A DNA stretch of 64,000 nt from assembly GCA_020051175.1 (NCBI GenBank), contig JAGVJJ010000008.1, positions 1 to 64,000 on the forward strand. Reading direction: 5' to 3'. The notes below the pieces were generated by a model that did no database searches, was not told the origin of the DNA, and saw only the letters and a list, made by a program, of their open reading frames with translations. Source of the stretch: Bacteroidia bacterium. Lineage in GTDB: Bacteria; Bacteroidota; Bacteroidia; 2-12-FULL-35-15. A program made the position numbers and the translations under genes. How positions within the stretch are numbered: position 1 is the first letter of the stretch; each line of letters starts with the position of its first letter. Below are positions 15,879-25,233 of the stretch, in pieces.

Positions 15879-18308
15879 TTGATTTATTTATACCGACATA
15901 TATTAATTGCACTGTTGTTGCTTGCTGGTTTTGTACTTCAGGCCCAGAAAATTACGGTTTATGGTACTGTTACAGATGCTTCTACGCGCAAACCTATAGA
16001 AGGGGCAGAGTTGATGCTTAACCCGGGTGCATCCGTTGCTGTAACAAATAAAAAGGGTGAATTTAAATTTGTAAAAATTAAACCCGGCAGTTACCAGGTA
16101 ACCCTTGTGTCCACAGGTTATAAGACGGCTTATGAAAATATAGTTGCGGATAGCACCAAAACTGAATTTAGTTTTTCTCTGACTGCCGATGTTATCCTGC
16201 TGAACGAAATCACCATTACACAAGGCGATGATAATGCCTTTGGTATCTCCCGCTTAAAGTCTGTAGAAGGTACTTCCATTTATGCCGGTAAAAAAAGTGA
16301 GATCATAAGAATGGATGATATTGCTGCAAACCTTGCAACCAATAACAGTCGTCAGATATATTCAAAAGTTCCGGGCTTAAATATTTGGGAGAGTGATGGA
16401 GCCGGTATCCAGCTTGGAATAGGGGGGAGAGGACTAAGCCCTAACCGTACTTCAAATTTTAATACCCGTCAGAACGGTTATGATATCAGTGCAGATGCAT
16501 TGGGTTATCCTGAAAGCTACTACTCTCCAACAACAGAGGCCATTGAACGTATTGAGATTGTGCGAGGTGCAGCTTCCCTTCAGTATGGAACGCAGTTTGG
16601 GGGTATTGTAAATTTTAAGCTGAAAAAAGGAGCTGAAGACAAAAAGATACAGCTGGTTTCAAGACAAACAGCTGGTTCATTTAATTTTTACAATACCTTC
16701 AACAGTATTGGCGGAACAGTAAAAAAGTGGAACTATTATGTGTTCCATCAATACAAGAAGGGAGATGGCTGGCGCAAAAATTCATCTTTTGATTCTCATA
16801 CTGCCTATGCTGCTGTTACGTATTCTGCTACTGAAAAGCTGAAGTTTACACTGGAATACACATTTATGGATTACCTGGCTCAGCAGGCCGGGGGGCTTAC
16901 CGATCAGCTGTTTGAGCAGGACCCGCAGCAATCGGTAAGAAACAGGAACTGGTTCAAAGTCAACTGGAACCTGGGTGCATTTATCATTGATTATAAGCTG
17001 AGCGCTAAAACCACGTTGAATACTCGGAGCTTCGGTTTACTTGCAAGTCGCGATGCACTGGGGATTTTAAGTGCAATAAACCGTGCAGATCCAATGCAGG
17101 AACGAAATTTGCTGCACGATAAATTTAAAAATTTCGGTAATGAAACACGCCTGCTTCATCGATACACGGTATTGAATAAGAATGCTGTATTTCTTATTGG
17201 TACACGTTACTACCAAGGTCTTACGGACAGGAAACAGGGGAACGCCAATAGCGGCAATGGTCCCGATTTTTACTACCTTAACCCCGATAACCTGGAACAT
17301 TCTGATTATGATTTTCCCAGTAAAAACGTATCAGTGTTTACGGAAAATATTTTTTATCCCTTCCCTAAATTCAGTATTGTTCCTGGTCTCCGTTATGAAT
17401 ACATTCATACGGCTTCGGAAGGTTATTATAAAGAGGAATACCGCGATATGGCGGGGAATATTATCTATCAGCAAACGCTGGAAGATAACCGCTCTTCTAC
17501 GAGAGCCTTTGTGCTGGCCGGATTGGGATTGAGCTACAAAGGGTCTGATAAACTGGAAGTGTATGGAAACATTTCTCAGAATTACCGTTCCATTAATTTT
17601 AATGATATGCGAATTGTCAACCCTAATTCAAAGGTGGATCCAAACTTAAAGGATGAAAACGGTTACAGCGCAGATATGGGTCTGCGAGGGAATATAAAGC
17701 AGGTGTTTAATTATGATATAAGTGTTTTTTACATGAGCTATAACGATAGGATAGGCTCGGTAATTAAGGTGGACAGTGCTTTGTTCAATACCTACCGTTA
17801 TCGTACCAATATTTCCGATTCAAGGAACTATGGACTGGAATCTTTTATGGAACTTGACGTTTACAGGCTGATTAGAGGTGAAAAAGCAAAAATGGGTATT
17901 TCCCTGTTTACAAATCTTGCCTTGCTGGATGCCCGTTATGTGAACAGTAAAGAAGCAGCCTATGAAAATAAGAAAGTGGAGCTTGCGCCTTCAATTATTG
18001 CAAAAGCAGGGATAAGTGTAAGAAAAGAAAATTTTAAAGCGACCTATCAATACGCTTATACTGCCGAACAATATACCGATGCTACCAATGCAGAATTTAC
18101 ATCCAATGCTGTAAACGGGCTTATCCCAGCATATTACGTGATGGATCTTTCACTTGAGTATACTTACCGCTGGTTCACGCTTGCAGGCGGAATTAATAAT
18201 CTGAGCAATAACATCTACTTTACGAGGCGTTCTGAAGGTTACCCCGGCCCGGGTATCCTCCCTTCTGACGGAAGAAATTTTTATGTGACGGTGCAGGTGA
18301 AATTATAA
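15879..18308 (+). CDS. TonB-dependent receptor of the imelysin locus (FecA-like)
   Basis: This outer-membrane beta-barrel receptor has a signal peptide, a carboxypeptidase-like domain (VYGTVTDASTRKPIEGAELM), a plug with IERIEIVRGAASLQYGTQFGG and a barrel ending in YVTVQVKL (terminal L; Bacteroidota barrels often end this way). The open frame begins at a TTG at 15879. An ATG at 15862 is followed by MIKKLN and a stop, and one extra A in the A5 run at 15868-15872 would give a normal start MIKKVKLIYLYRH. The transported molecule is not identifiable; the neighbours suggest a ferric chelate. Confidence 0.9.
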   Translation: MIYLYRHILIALLLLAGFVLQAQKITVYGTVTDASTRKPIEGAELMLNPGASVAVTNKKGEFKFVKIKPGSYQVTLVSTGYKTAYENIVADSTKTEFSFSLTADVILLNEITITQGDDNAFGISRLKSVEGTSIYAGKKSEIIRMDDIAANLATNNSRQIYSKVPGLNIWESDGAGIQLGIGGRGLSPNRTSNFNTRQNGYDISADALGYPESYYSPTTEAIERIEIVRGAASLQYGTQFGGIVNFKLKKGAEDKKIQLVSRQTAGSFNFYNTFNSIGGTVKKWNYYVFHQYKKGDGWRKNSSFDSHTAYAAVTYSATEKLKFTLEYTFMDYLAQQAGGLTDQLFEQDPQQSVRNRNWFKVNWNLGAFIIDYKLSAKTTLNTRSFGLLASRDALGILSAINRADPMQERNLLHDKFKNFGNETRLLHRYTVLNKNAVFLIGTRYYQGLTDRKQGNANSGNGPDFYYLNPDNLEHSDYDFPSKNVSVFTENIFYPFPKFSIVPGLRYEYIHTASEGYYKEEYRDMAGNIIYQQTLEDNRSSTRAFVLAGLGLSYKGSDKLEVYGNISQNYRSINFNDMRIVNPNSKVDPNLKDENGYSADMGLRGNIKQVFNYDISVFYMSYNDRIGSVIKVDSALFNTYRYRTNISDSRNYGLESFMELDVYRLIRGEKAKMGISLFTNLALLDARYVNSKEAAYENKKVELAPSIIAKAGISVRKENFKATYQYAYTAEQYTDATNAEFTSNAVNGLIPAYYVMDLSLEYTYRWFTLAGGINNLSNNIYFTRRSEGYPGPGILPSDGRNFYVTVQVKL

Positions 18309-18320
18309 GAAGAATTCCTT

Positions 18321-18349
18321 TTGTGGAGTAATTGATTTGTTAAATTTGC
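18321..18349 (+). promoter_or_regulatory. promoter of the fatty-acid hydroxylase gene
   Basis: TTTG (18321-18324), a 17-base spacer and TAAATTTG (18342-18349) fit the Bacteroidota consensus. Transcription would start near 18356, just upstream of the ATG at 18375. This favours that start over an upstream non-ATG codon at 18351. Confidence 0.5.
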
Positions 18350-18374
18350 TTTGTGCTATATATTGCAAATCATT

Positions 18375-19517
18375 ATGAACTCAAAACCAAAACGTTTAAA
18401 AATCGGTGAAGGAAAAATAAGCGGATATGTATCCATCTTTTTAGCAATACTTTCTTTCCTGGCAGTATTCTGTTTTAAATTTCCTGAATGGTTGACTACA
18501 CCTGAATTCAGGGAAGTGTATACCGGTGAGCAAATGGAGGTTTTGTTGGCTTCTGTTATTATTGCTTCTTTCTTTTTTGCTGTTCTTAGCTTTCTGCTGA
18601 GTAAGAAAAAGAAATATGCGCTTATTGGTTTGATGATTATCGTAATTACGGTATTGCTGGGCGGTTTCAGAGTTGAAGCTTCGGTAGTAGGTGAAAGTAA
18701 ATGGCACCTGGGACTTGATTGGTTGCTCTTGGATCTGTTGCTGATGGCAGTTATTTTTATTCCGATAGAGTTGGTATGGCCTAAAAATCCTGATCAACCC
18801 CGGTTTCATGAAGAGTGGAGAACTGATTTGGTATATTTTGTGGTGAGTCATTTGTTTATTCAGTTCTTTGGTATAATTATCAATGCGCCTGTTATTGCTA
18901 TTTTTGGTGGCTTAGGTCTTTCAGGGATTCATGCATGGGTTCAGAACTTGCCGTTTGGAATAGAATTATTTCTTGCTTTTTTTGTAACGGATTTTTGCCA
19001 GTATTGGGCACATCGTTTCTTCCATTCACATGTGTACTTGTGGCGCTTTCATTCCATTCACCATTCCACGCAAAATATGGACTGGCTGGCGGGAAGCAGA
19101 ACACACTTTGTTGACATTTGTGTAACACGTTGTGCAGCATTTTTACCACTTTATATTTTTGGTTTTTCTCCTTTGGTATTCAATATTTACATCCTGTTTA
19201 TGGCAGTGCATGCTGTAATGATACATGCCAATACGCGGATTAATTTTGGTTTCCTGAAATATATTTTTGCAACTCCGCAATATCATCATTGGCATCATTG
19301 TGAAGATCCCAAGTACTACGGGAAGAACTTTGCTACTATCTTTCCCTTTATTGATCGTATGTTTGGCACCTACTACTTGCCTGGTAATGTATGGCCGGAG
19401 GGTACCGGAGTTCATGAGGGAAATTATCCGAAGGGATATTTAAAACAAATGGTACATCCCTTTACAAAGAGCCCGTTTGACAATGATTTGAGTATGGAAG
19501 AGAGGACGAAGAGGTAA
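18375..19517 (+). CDS. sterol desaturase / fatty acid hydroxylase family protein
   Basis: The 380-residue integral membrane protein has four or more hydrophobic segments and the histidine boxes of the di-iron hydroxylase superfamily: HRFFH, then HSIHHSTQ, and later HANTRINF and YHHWHH. The family oxidises lipids or carotenoids at the inner membrane. The exact substrate (sterol-like, ether lipid or fatty acid) cannot be told from the sequence. The gene has its own promoter and is probably monocistronic or paired with the next small gene. Confidence 0.9.
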   Translation: MNSKPKRLKIGEGKISGYVSIFLAILSFLAVFCFKFPEWLTTPEFREVYTGEQMEVLLASVIIASFFFAVLSFLLSKKKKYALIGLMIIVITVLLGGFRVEASVVGESKWHLGLDWLLLDLLLMAVIFIPIELVWPKNPDQPRFHEEWRTDLVYFVVSHLFIQFFGIIINAPVIAIFGGLGLSGIHAWVQNLPFGIELFLAFFVTDFCQYWAHRFFHSHVYLWRFHSIHHSTQNMDWLAGSRTHFVDICVTRCAAFLPLYIFGFSPLVFNIYILFMAVHAVMIHANTRINFGFLKYIFATPQYHHWHHCEDPKYYGKNFATIFPFIDRMFGTYYLPGNVWPEGTGVHEGNYPKGYLKQMVHPFTKSPFDNDLSMEERTKR

Positions 19518-19544
19518 GTTTTGAATTTGCAAACAGCAGCAATA

Positions 19545-20009
19545 ATGACTTGTAAATTGATAAATGTCTTTTTGTTTGTTTTAATACTATTTACAAAGTC
19601 CGGTTTAAGTGGCCAGGAAGTAAACGATACTTTATCCAGTTATTATAATTGTTCTGGCAGGTTTCATTATTTTAAAGAAGGAGAGGTATTGACGATTGCT
19701 GAGAAAATGCCAGAATACCCTGGGGGGCCAGTAGTTATGCTGAAATCTTTAAAAGATAATTCGGAAGATATTATTTACACTGCTCAGACGGAGATGCAGT
19801 ACAAAATAGTTATAAGCTTTGTTGTTGACACATCTGGGAACGTAATTAATAAATGTATTGAAAAGCCTTATTATTCGAATAGGTTAACGATAGTGGAGAG
19901 CAACTTTTTGCGGGCACTTGATAAAATGCCCAAATGGATTCCAGGTGAACAGAATGGGAAAAAGGTGCCGGTTGTATATACTCTGCCGGTATATCTTCAT
20001 ATGCGTTGA
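19545..20009 (+). CDS. small exported TonB C-terminal-like protein
   Basis: At 154 residues from the ATG at 19545, this has a signal sequence (TCKLINVFLFVLILF). The body shows KMPEYPGGP and the terminal pattern KMPKWIPGEQNGKKVPV followed by YTLPV. This matches the C-terminal domain of Bacteroidota energy-transducer TonB proteins. It lacks the long proline-rich spanner and a typical N-terminal anchor, so it is more likely a soluble or lipid-free TonB-C paralogue than a working TonB. An upstream TTG at 19521 is a less likely start. Confidence 0.7.
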   Translation: MTCKLINVFLFVLILFTKSGLSGQEVNDTLSSYYNCSGRFHYFKEGEVLTIAEKMPEYPGGPVVMLKSLKDNSEDIIYTAQTEMQYKIVISFVVDTSGNVINKCIEKPYYSNRLTIVESNFLRALDKMPKWIPGEQNGKKVPVVYTLPVYLHMR

Positions 20010-20083
20010 ATTGCAAAGCAATCTCATGGCGCTTATACTGGTGTAGGATTGCTTCTCTCCTTCCTCGTTTGCAATGACGTTAT
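20010..20083. repeat. dispersed intergenic repeat (GCAATCTC / GATTGCTTC type)
   Basis: TTGCAAAGCAATCTCATGG at the left and GGATTGCTTC followed by TCGTTTGCAATGACG at the right are inversely related. The words resemble a palindromic repeat scattered in many Bacteroidota genomes. It lies between the convergent TonB-C-like and accC genes and looks degenerate. Confidence 0.45.
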
Positions 20084-20100
20084 GGGCGCCTTCTGTAAAC

Positions 20101-20140
20101 AAAAAACGGTGCTGAAATTAAATTCAGCACCGTTTTTATT
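20101..20140. terminator. bidirectional terminator between convergent genes
   Basis: AAAAACGGTGCTGAA and TTCAGCACCGTTTTT form a perfect stem with a short AT loop. There is an A-run on one side and a T-run on the other. It serves the small TonB-C-like gene on the plus strand and accC on the minus strand. Confidence 0.8.
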
Positions 20141-20156
20141 TTAAAGACATTATAGT

Positions 20157-21500
20157 TTATCCTTCAGTCAAATCAAACCCCTCCAAAAACTTCGTAGTAT
20201 AATTTCCATTAATGAAATTCTCATCTTTCATTAATTTCAAATGGAAAGGAATAGTGGTTTTTACTCCTTCAATCACATACTCGCTTAGTGCGCGGTGCAT
20301 CTTCGCAATGGCCTCCTCACGTGTTTGCGCAACGGTGATCAATTTTGCCACCATGCTGTCGTAATTTGGCGGAATGGTATAGCCTGCGTAAATATGCGAA
20401 TCTACACGTACACCGTGCCCGCCCGGAGTGTGAAGGTTAATGATTTTTCCTGGTGATGGACGGAAACCATTGAAAGGATCTTCAGCATTGATGCGGCATT
20501 CAATGGCATGTAATTGTGGGAAATAATTTTTTCCTGAAATAGGCACACCTGCAGCAACCAATATTTGCTCGCGTATAAGGTCGTAGTCAATTACTTCTTC
20601 AGTAATCGGATGCTCCACCTGTATACGAGTATTCATTTCCATGAAATAGAAATTGCGGTGCTTGTCAACCAGGAACTCAACCGTACCTACACCTTCGTAA
20701 TTCACAGCTTTCGCAGCTTTGATAGCAGCTTCGCCCATGGCATCACGCAATTCATCCGTCATAAAGGGGGAAGGGGTTTCTTCTACCAGCTTCTGGTGGC
20801 GTCTTTGAATGGAGCAATCCCTTTCCGATAAATGGCAGGCCTTACCGTATTGGTCACCTACTACCTGTATTTCAATATGGCGAGGTTCTTCAATGTATTT
20901 TTCCATATACATTGCACCGTTGCCAAATGCGGCTTCTGCTTCTTTGTATGCGGAATTGTAATGTGCTTCCAGCTCTTCTTCTTTCCAGATGATACGCATT
21001 CCACGGCCACCACCACCGGCAGTAGCTTTAATGATTACCGGGTAACCCACTTTCGGTGCAAGCTCTTTGGCTTGTTCCACACTTTCCAGGAGCCCGTCAG
21101 AGCCCGGTACACAGGGTACACCGGCTGCAATCATGGTAGCTTTTGCAGAAGCTTTATCGCCCATGGCATTGATCATCTCTGGTGAAGCGCCAATGAATTT
21201 AATATTGTGTTCCTGGCAGATTTTTGAAAATTTTGCATTTTCAGATAAGAAGCCATATCCCGGATGGATAGCATCTGCATCGGTTATTTCTGCTGCAGAA
21301 ATAATATTTGGTATGTTCAGGTAAGAGTCCTTACTTGCTGGTGGACCGATACAAACGGCTTCATCAGCAAATTTAACGTGCAATGAGTCTTTATCGGCAG
21401 TAGAATAAACAGCTACTGTTTTAATGCCCATCTCTTTGCAGGTACGTATTACACGCAATGCAATTTCTCCCCTGTTTGCTATAAGTATTTTTTTGAACAT
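20157..21500 (-). CDS. accC: Acetyl-CoA carboxylase, biotin carboxylase subunit
   Basis: The 447-residue AccC carboxylates biotin on AccB using ATP and bicarbonate, the first half of malonyl-CoA synthesis. The N-terminal biotin carboxylase domain starts [17 protein letters not shown]. The ATP-grasp glycine loop AGGGGRGMR is at 161-169, with HIEIQVVGD and the catalytic stretch [15 protein letters not shown] further on. The length is normal. It is the last gene of the pdxA to accC string, 136 bases after accB, with repeats in between. The transcarboxylase subunits AccA/AccD are not in the window. Confidence 0.97.
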   Translation of the reverse strand: MFKKILIANRGEIALRVIRTCKEMGIKTVAVYSTADKDSLHVKFADEAVCIGPPASKDSYLNIPNIISAAEITDADAIHPGYGFLSENAKFSKICQEHNIKFIGASPEMINAMGDKASAKATMIAAGVPCVPGSDGLLESVEQAKELAPKVGYPVIIKATAGGGGRGMRIIWKEEELEAHYNSAYKEAEAAFGNGAMYMEKYIEEPRHIEIQVVGDQYGKACHLSERDCSIQRRHQKLVEETPSPFMTDELRDAMGEAAIKAAKAVNYEGVGTVEFLVDKHRNFYFMEMNTRIQVEHPITEEVIDYDLIREQILVAAGVPISGKNYFPQLHAIECRINAEDPFNGFRPSPGKIINLHTPGGHGVRVDSHIYAGYTIPPNYDSMVAKLITVAQTREEAIAKMHRALSEYVIEGVKTTIPFHLKLMKDENFINGNYTTKFLEGFDLTEG

Positions 21501-21504
21501 TTTA

Positions 21505-21635
21505 CTACGAATTACGAATCTTTACTAATCTACGGATTACGAATTTTACTAATCTACAAACTACGAATCGAAACGAATTGCGATCGCACATGCAAATCGC
21601 TGTATTCGTTATTCGGGTAGATTCGATATTCGTAG
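21505..21635. repeat. TACGAAT-type repeat cluster between accB and accC
   Basis: There are repeats of ATTACGAAT and TTTACTAATCTAC with a period near 25 bases. The right half carries the inverse word (ATTCGTTATTCG and ATATTCGTAG), so the spacer could fold into a long imperfect hairpin around 21575. Confidence 0.6.
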
Positions 21636-21636
21636 G

Positions 21637-22149
21637 TTAAGCTGGGTCAACTAAAAATAATGGCTGGTCGTACTCTACAGGAGTAGCATCGTTCACCAAT
21701 ACTTTTACAATTTTACCTTTAATTTCGGATTCAATTTCATTGAACAGCTTCATGGCTTCAATGATGCAGGTTACTTTGCCCGGAGCAATTTCATCGCCCA
21801 CATTCACAAACGGTGGTTTGTCTGGTGATGATGAACGGTAGAAAGTACCAATCATAGGGGATTTTACAGTAACATATTTTGCTTCGTTGCCGGTATTATC
21901 AGCGGCAGCAGCTTTTACTTCCGGTGTTTTTGTTTCTGCAGCTACTGCAGGAGCTGCATCATGAAGCTGGTGAACAGCAGGTGCTACCTGGATTACTGGT
22001 TGTTGTAACGGCTGAACAAGCACCTGTTCTTTACTTTTGCTTGCAGGTGTTTTGATGATGATTTTCACATCTTTGGTTTCCAGCTCCACTTCACTTACAC
22101 CCGATTTTGCTACAAACTTTATTAAATCCTGAATTTCAGTTAATTTCAT
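21637..22149 (-). CDS. accB: Acetyl-CoA carboxylase biotin carboxyl carrier protein
   Basis: AccB carries biotin between AccC and the transcarboxylase. The protein is 170 residues: an N-terminal helical segment, an A/P/V-rich linker and a C-terminal biotinyl domain with the biotin site [10 protein letters not shown], lysine 134. The E-A-M-K-L form rather than M-K-M is typical of acetyl-CoA carboxylase BCCP. It lies between fabH and accC on the same strand. Confidence 0.96.
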   Translation of the reverse strand: MKLTEIQDLIKFVAKSGVSEVELETKDVKIIIKTPASKSKEQVLVQPLQQPVIQVAPAVHQLHDAAPAVAAETKTPEVKAAAADNTGNEAKYVTVKSPMIGTFYRSSSPDKPPFVNVGDEIAPGKVTCIIEAMKLFNEIESEIKGKIVKVLVNDATPVEYDQPLFLVDPA

Positions 22150-22165
22150 TTCTCTTGATTTTAAT

Positions 22166-22218
22166 TTAGTTATCAGTTATTGGTTATCGGTTAACAGTTA
22201 ACGGTTAACAGTTAACGA
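22166..22218. repeat. GTTAAC-type repeat between fabH and accB
   Basis: Alternating words TTATCAGTTATTGG, CGGTTAACAGTTAAC and GGTTAACAGTTAACG occupy the whole 69-base gap up to the fabH stop codon. A related block stands at 25144-25224, so the words belong to a small local family. Confidence 0.6.
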
Positions 22219-23214
22219 TTAACTATTATATGCCCATTTTAAATAAATTGCTCCCCATGTAAACCCTGCGCCAAATGTAGCCAGGATAATGTTATCTCCT
22301 TTTTTTAATTTTTTTTCATAGTCCCAGAGGCAGAGTGGCAGCGTTGCTGCTGTTGTATTGCCGTAACGCTCAATATTAAGCATTACCTTTTCTGGCGCCA
22401 GCCCCAAACGCTCCGCTGTAGCATCAATAATTCGTTTATTTGCCTGGTGTGGTGTAAGCCATGCAATGTCTTCGGGTTTCAGGTTGTTTTTTTCCACTAT
22501 TTCAGCCGAAACATCGGCCATACCAGCCACTGCACGTTTAAATACCGGCTGCCCGTCCTGGAAAACAAAGTGCTCGCGAGCATCAACGGTTTCGTGGGTA
22601 GGAGGTTTTACTGATCCTCCCGCTTTCTGATGAAGGTATTTACGGCCGGAACCATCTACCTTCAGAATGGAATCAATAACGCCATAGCCTTCGGTATTCG
22701 GTTCAAGTAAAACAACTCCCGCACCATCGCCAAAAATAATGCAGGTGCTACGGTCTGTATAATCAAGGATTGACGACATTTTGTCGGCACCCACAACAAG
22801 TACTTTTTTGCATTTTCCTGTTTCTATGAACTGTGAGCCGGTAGCTAAAGCAAACAAAAATCCCGAGCAGGCTGCTCCAAGGTCATATCCCCATGCGTTG
22901 GTTGCGCCTATTTTATCGCAAAGCACGTTGGAGGTTGCAGGAAAAACATAATCTGGTGTAACTGTAGCCACAATTACCAGGTCGATCTCCAGTGCGCTGA
23001 TGCCTCTTTTCTCAAGCAGCTTTTGAATGGCCGGTACACACATATCGGATGTTCCAAGGCCTTCACCCTTAAGGATTCTGCGTTCTTTTATGCCGGTGCG
23101 GGTTTCAATCCATTCAGAAGTTGTCGGCACGAGTTGTTCCAGCTTTTCATTTGAAAGAACAAAGTCAGGTACATACCCTTCTACAGCAGTAATGGCGGCA
23201 GTTATTTTAGTCAT
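22219..23214 (-). CDS. fabH: Beta-ketoacyl-ACP synthase III
   Basis: FabH condenses acetyl-CoA (or branched acyl-CoA) with malonyl-ACP to start fatty acid synthesis. In this 331-residue protein the catalytic cysteine is in GAACSGFL (C116), the histidine in LTPHQANKR (H256) and the asparagine in ERYGNTTAA (N286), so the triad is complete. Its start overlaps the end of plsX by 8 bases (ATGACTAA), indicating translational coupling. Confidence 0.97.
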   Translation of the reverse strand: MTKITAAITAVEGYVPDFVLSNEKLEQLVPTTSEWIETRTGIKERRILKGEGLGTSDMCVPAIQKLLEKRGISALEIDLVIVATVTPDYVFPATSNVLCDKIGATNAWGYDLGAACSGFLFALATGSQFIETGKCKKVLVVGADKMSSILDYTDRSTCIIFGDGAGVVLLEPNTEGYGVIDSILKVDGSGRKYLHQKAGGSVKPPTHETVDAREHFVFQDGQPVFKRAVAGMADVSAEIVEKNNLKPEDIAWLTPHQANKRIIDATAERLGLAPEKVMLNIERYGNTTAATLPLCLWDYEKKLKKGDNIILATFGAGFTWGAIYLKWAYNS

Positions 23215-24151
23215 TATTCAAAGCAGATTTTATTTTGTCGGAAAGGCCTGCTTCAATAACGTCTTTTGTTAAAAGAAGCATGTTTTTCACTGCAATATCA
23301 TTGGAAATACCGTGCCCGATCATTACTGTTGAGTTTATTCCCAAAACAGGAGTACCTCCGTAATTTTCATAGTTAAAACGGTCAAAATAAGGATCTTTCC
23401 AGCCCCGTTTTTTGATCATCCAGTAAAATGTTTCAGCTTGTTTTAATATTGCGTTTCCGGTAAAGCCATCGCACACAATTACATCGGCTTTATCTTTATA
23501 CAAATCACGTCCCTCCACATTACCAATGAAATTAATGTCTTTATTTTCTTTCATCAGCACATGAGCAGCCTGGGTGATAAGGTTTCCTTTTTCGGGTTCT
23601 TCCCCCAGGTTCAATAGGCCCACTTTAGGGTTCTTTATACCATAAACGTGCTCCACATAAATAGAGCCCAGCACCGCGAACTGATTCAATACATCCGGTT
23701 TGCAGTCGGCATTCATTCCTATATCAAGGATGAGTCCAACGCCTCCGTTTTCTTTAGGCAATAAAGAGGTAATGCTTGGGCGCATAACGCCTGAAATGGC
23801 CTTTACGCTGAACATGGAACCTACCAGCATTGCACCGGTATTACCATTGCTGGCGAAGCCTGAAATTTCACCTTCTTTTAAAAGATGAAACCCAACACTA
23901 ATGCTAGAATTGGGCTTCTGGGTGAATGCTTTTGTAGGGTGCTCGCCCATACTGATAACTTCTGTTGTGTGAACAATATCAAAGTTATTAGGATCTGCTC
24001 CGCCTTTAGCAAGGCCAGCACGGATTTGTTCCTCATCACCGATAAGGACAAGACGAACATCTTTGGGTAATTCATTATAGGCTAAGATTGATCCTGCAAC
24101 GGTAGCGTCCGGAGCATAATCACCACCCATAATATCGATACCAATTTTCAT
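23207..24151 (-). CDS. plsX: Phosphate acyltransferase PlsX
   Basis: PlsX makes acyl-phosphate from acyl-ACP, the first step of phospholipid synthesis. The 314-residue sequence has the canonical start [14 protein letters not shown], then [12 protein letters not shown]-like and [15 protein letters not shown] motifs and a conserved [21 protein letters not shown]. The order rpmF-plsX-fabH is ancestral in bacteria. Confidence 0.97.
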   Translation of the reverse strand: MKIGIDIMGGDYAPDATVAGSILAYNELPKDVRLVLIGDEEQIRAGLAKGGADPNNFDIVHTTEVISMGEHPTKAFTQKPNSSISVGFHLLKEGEISGFASNGNTGAMLVGSMFSVKAISGVMRPSITSLLPKENGGVGLILDIGMNADCKPDVLNQFAVLGSIYVEHVYGIKNPKVGLLNLGEEPEKGNLITQAAHVLMKENKDINFIGNVEGRDLYKDKADVIVCDGFTGNAILKQAETFYWMIKKRGWKDPYFDRFNYENYGGTPVLGINSTVMIGHGISNDIAVKNMLLLTKDVIEAGLSDKIKSALNND

Positions 24152-24251
24152 AAGTTTCTTACGAATTTATATGAATTTTAACGTTCCGCTTAAAAAAAAT
24201 GGCATAAGCGGGTAAAAAATGAACAATTTGGGGGCAAATTTATTCATTTTG

Positions 24252-24267
24252 GAATACGAATTCGTAT
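24252..24267. other. 16-base perfect palindrome between rpmF and plsX
   Basis: AATACGAATTCGTATT is self-complementary. It is built from the TACGAAT word seen in other gaps, so it may be part of that repeat family rather than a protein-binding site. Confidence 0.4.
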
Positions 24268-24277
24268 TGTTTATAAA

Positions 24278-24463
24278 TTATGCAGAAACTTTTTTCTCAA
24301 TTGCAAGCTTGCCTTTGTAGTATCCGCACTCAGGGCATACACGGTGGTAAAGTATTGGTGCTGAGCAGTTTGAGCATGTTGTAAGTGTAGATGCTACAGC
24401 TTTGTCATGACCTCTACGGCTATCTCTTCTGGATTTCGACAATTTTCGCTTTGGATGTGGCAT
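24278..24463 (-). CDS. rpmF: 50S ribosomal protein L32
   Basis: This 61-residue ribosomal protein begins MPHPKRKLSKSRRDSRR. It has the zinc ribbon cysteines CSNC and CPECGYYKG. It follows the DUF177 gene and precedes plsX, the conserved arrangement that couples ribosome and membrane lipid synthesis. Confidence 0.97.
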   Translation of the reverse strand: MPHPKRKLSKSRRDSRRGHDKAVASTLTTCSNCSAPILYHRVCPECGYYKGKLAIEKKVSA

Positions 24464-24539
24464 TTTGTGTTGTTTTTAATTGTTTTTTATTCGTGTTTTT
24501 TCCCTTCTTTTTTTATTTAACTCTTTGGGAAACAAGAGT

Positions 24540-25082
24540 TTAGTTTAGCGTAATGTTTTTCAGCCCGTCCCAACGTGGGTCAGTAGGTTCTTCTTCCTCG
24601 CTTTTTTCTTCTTCGGTTAAAAAAGAACTCAGTTTTTCAAGCATTTCCTTATTACATGTAGGTTCTCCTTTTTTATTATCCGGGTGAACCCTCTTTATAG
24701 GTAATGAAAGTGCAATATATTCATATATATGCTGTGATAAATCCAATTCATGCTCATTTGCAGGAATAGTGATAATATCATCATCCTCATCACCGGTAAG
24801 GCTGCCGCCCACTTTTACAATTAGCTTGTAATTACCTGTAATCGGTAAGTCAAACTCCTCTGTACAGCGGTCACAATCGGCTTTCACAGTTCCACTGATA
24901 TCAAAGTGTAAAACCATCATTGTTGATTGTTTTAACAGGTTGATTTTCAGGTTTATATTGCTTTTTTGTATTTCGGAATATTCCCGATCCTCAAAGAACT
25001 TATCAGTAATAACATACTCATATAAATGCTCCCCAATCGCTAAACCCACAAACTGAATGATATATTCTCTCCGGTTCTGCAT
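24540..25082 (-). CDS. DUF177 (YceD) family protein
   Basis: The 180-residue DUF177 protein has the conserved ADCDRCTEEFDLP motif near the middle and a second cysteine site (CNKEML) near residue 138. The acidic C-terminus is rich in E. Family members always sit upstream of rpmF. In some lineages YceD is linked to ribosomal RNA maturation, but the function is not settled. The hairpin at 24519-24540 (AACTCTTTGG and CAAGAGTT) overlaps its stop. Confidence 0.88.
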   Translation of the reverse strand: MQNRREYIIQFVGLAIGEHLYEYVITDKFFEDREYSEIQKSNINLKINLLKQSTMMVLHFDISGTVKADCDRCTEEFDLPITGNYKLIVKVGGSLTGDEDDDIITIPANEHELDLSQHIYEYIALSLPIKRVHPDNKKGEPTCNKEMLEKLSSFLTEEEKSEEEEPTDPRWDGLKNITLN

Positions 25083-25143
25083 TTCTACGTTTTTTTAAAA
25101 GGAGGACAAAGGTAACAAATTCTGCCATATTACCAAACATTTT

Positions 25144-25224
25144 AGTTATCTGTTAACGGTTATTGATTATTAAGGCAAAGGCATGCTGCCTAAGCTAATA
25201 ACTGATAACTGGTAACCAATAACT
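25144..25224. repeat. inverted GTTAAC-type repeat between pdxA and the DUF177 gene
   Basis: Two 29-base arms (25144-25172 and 25196-25224) match at about 22 of 29 positions when one is reverse-complemented. The loop holds a second small stem (AGGCA against TGCCT). The words resemble the repeat before accB. Confidence 0.6.
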
Positions 25225-25233
25225 TAAAGCAGA

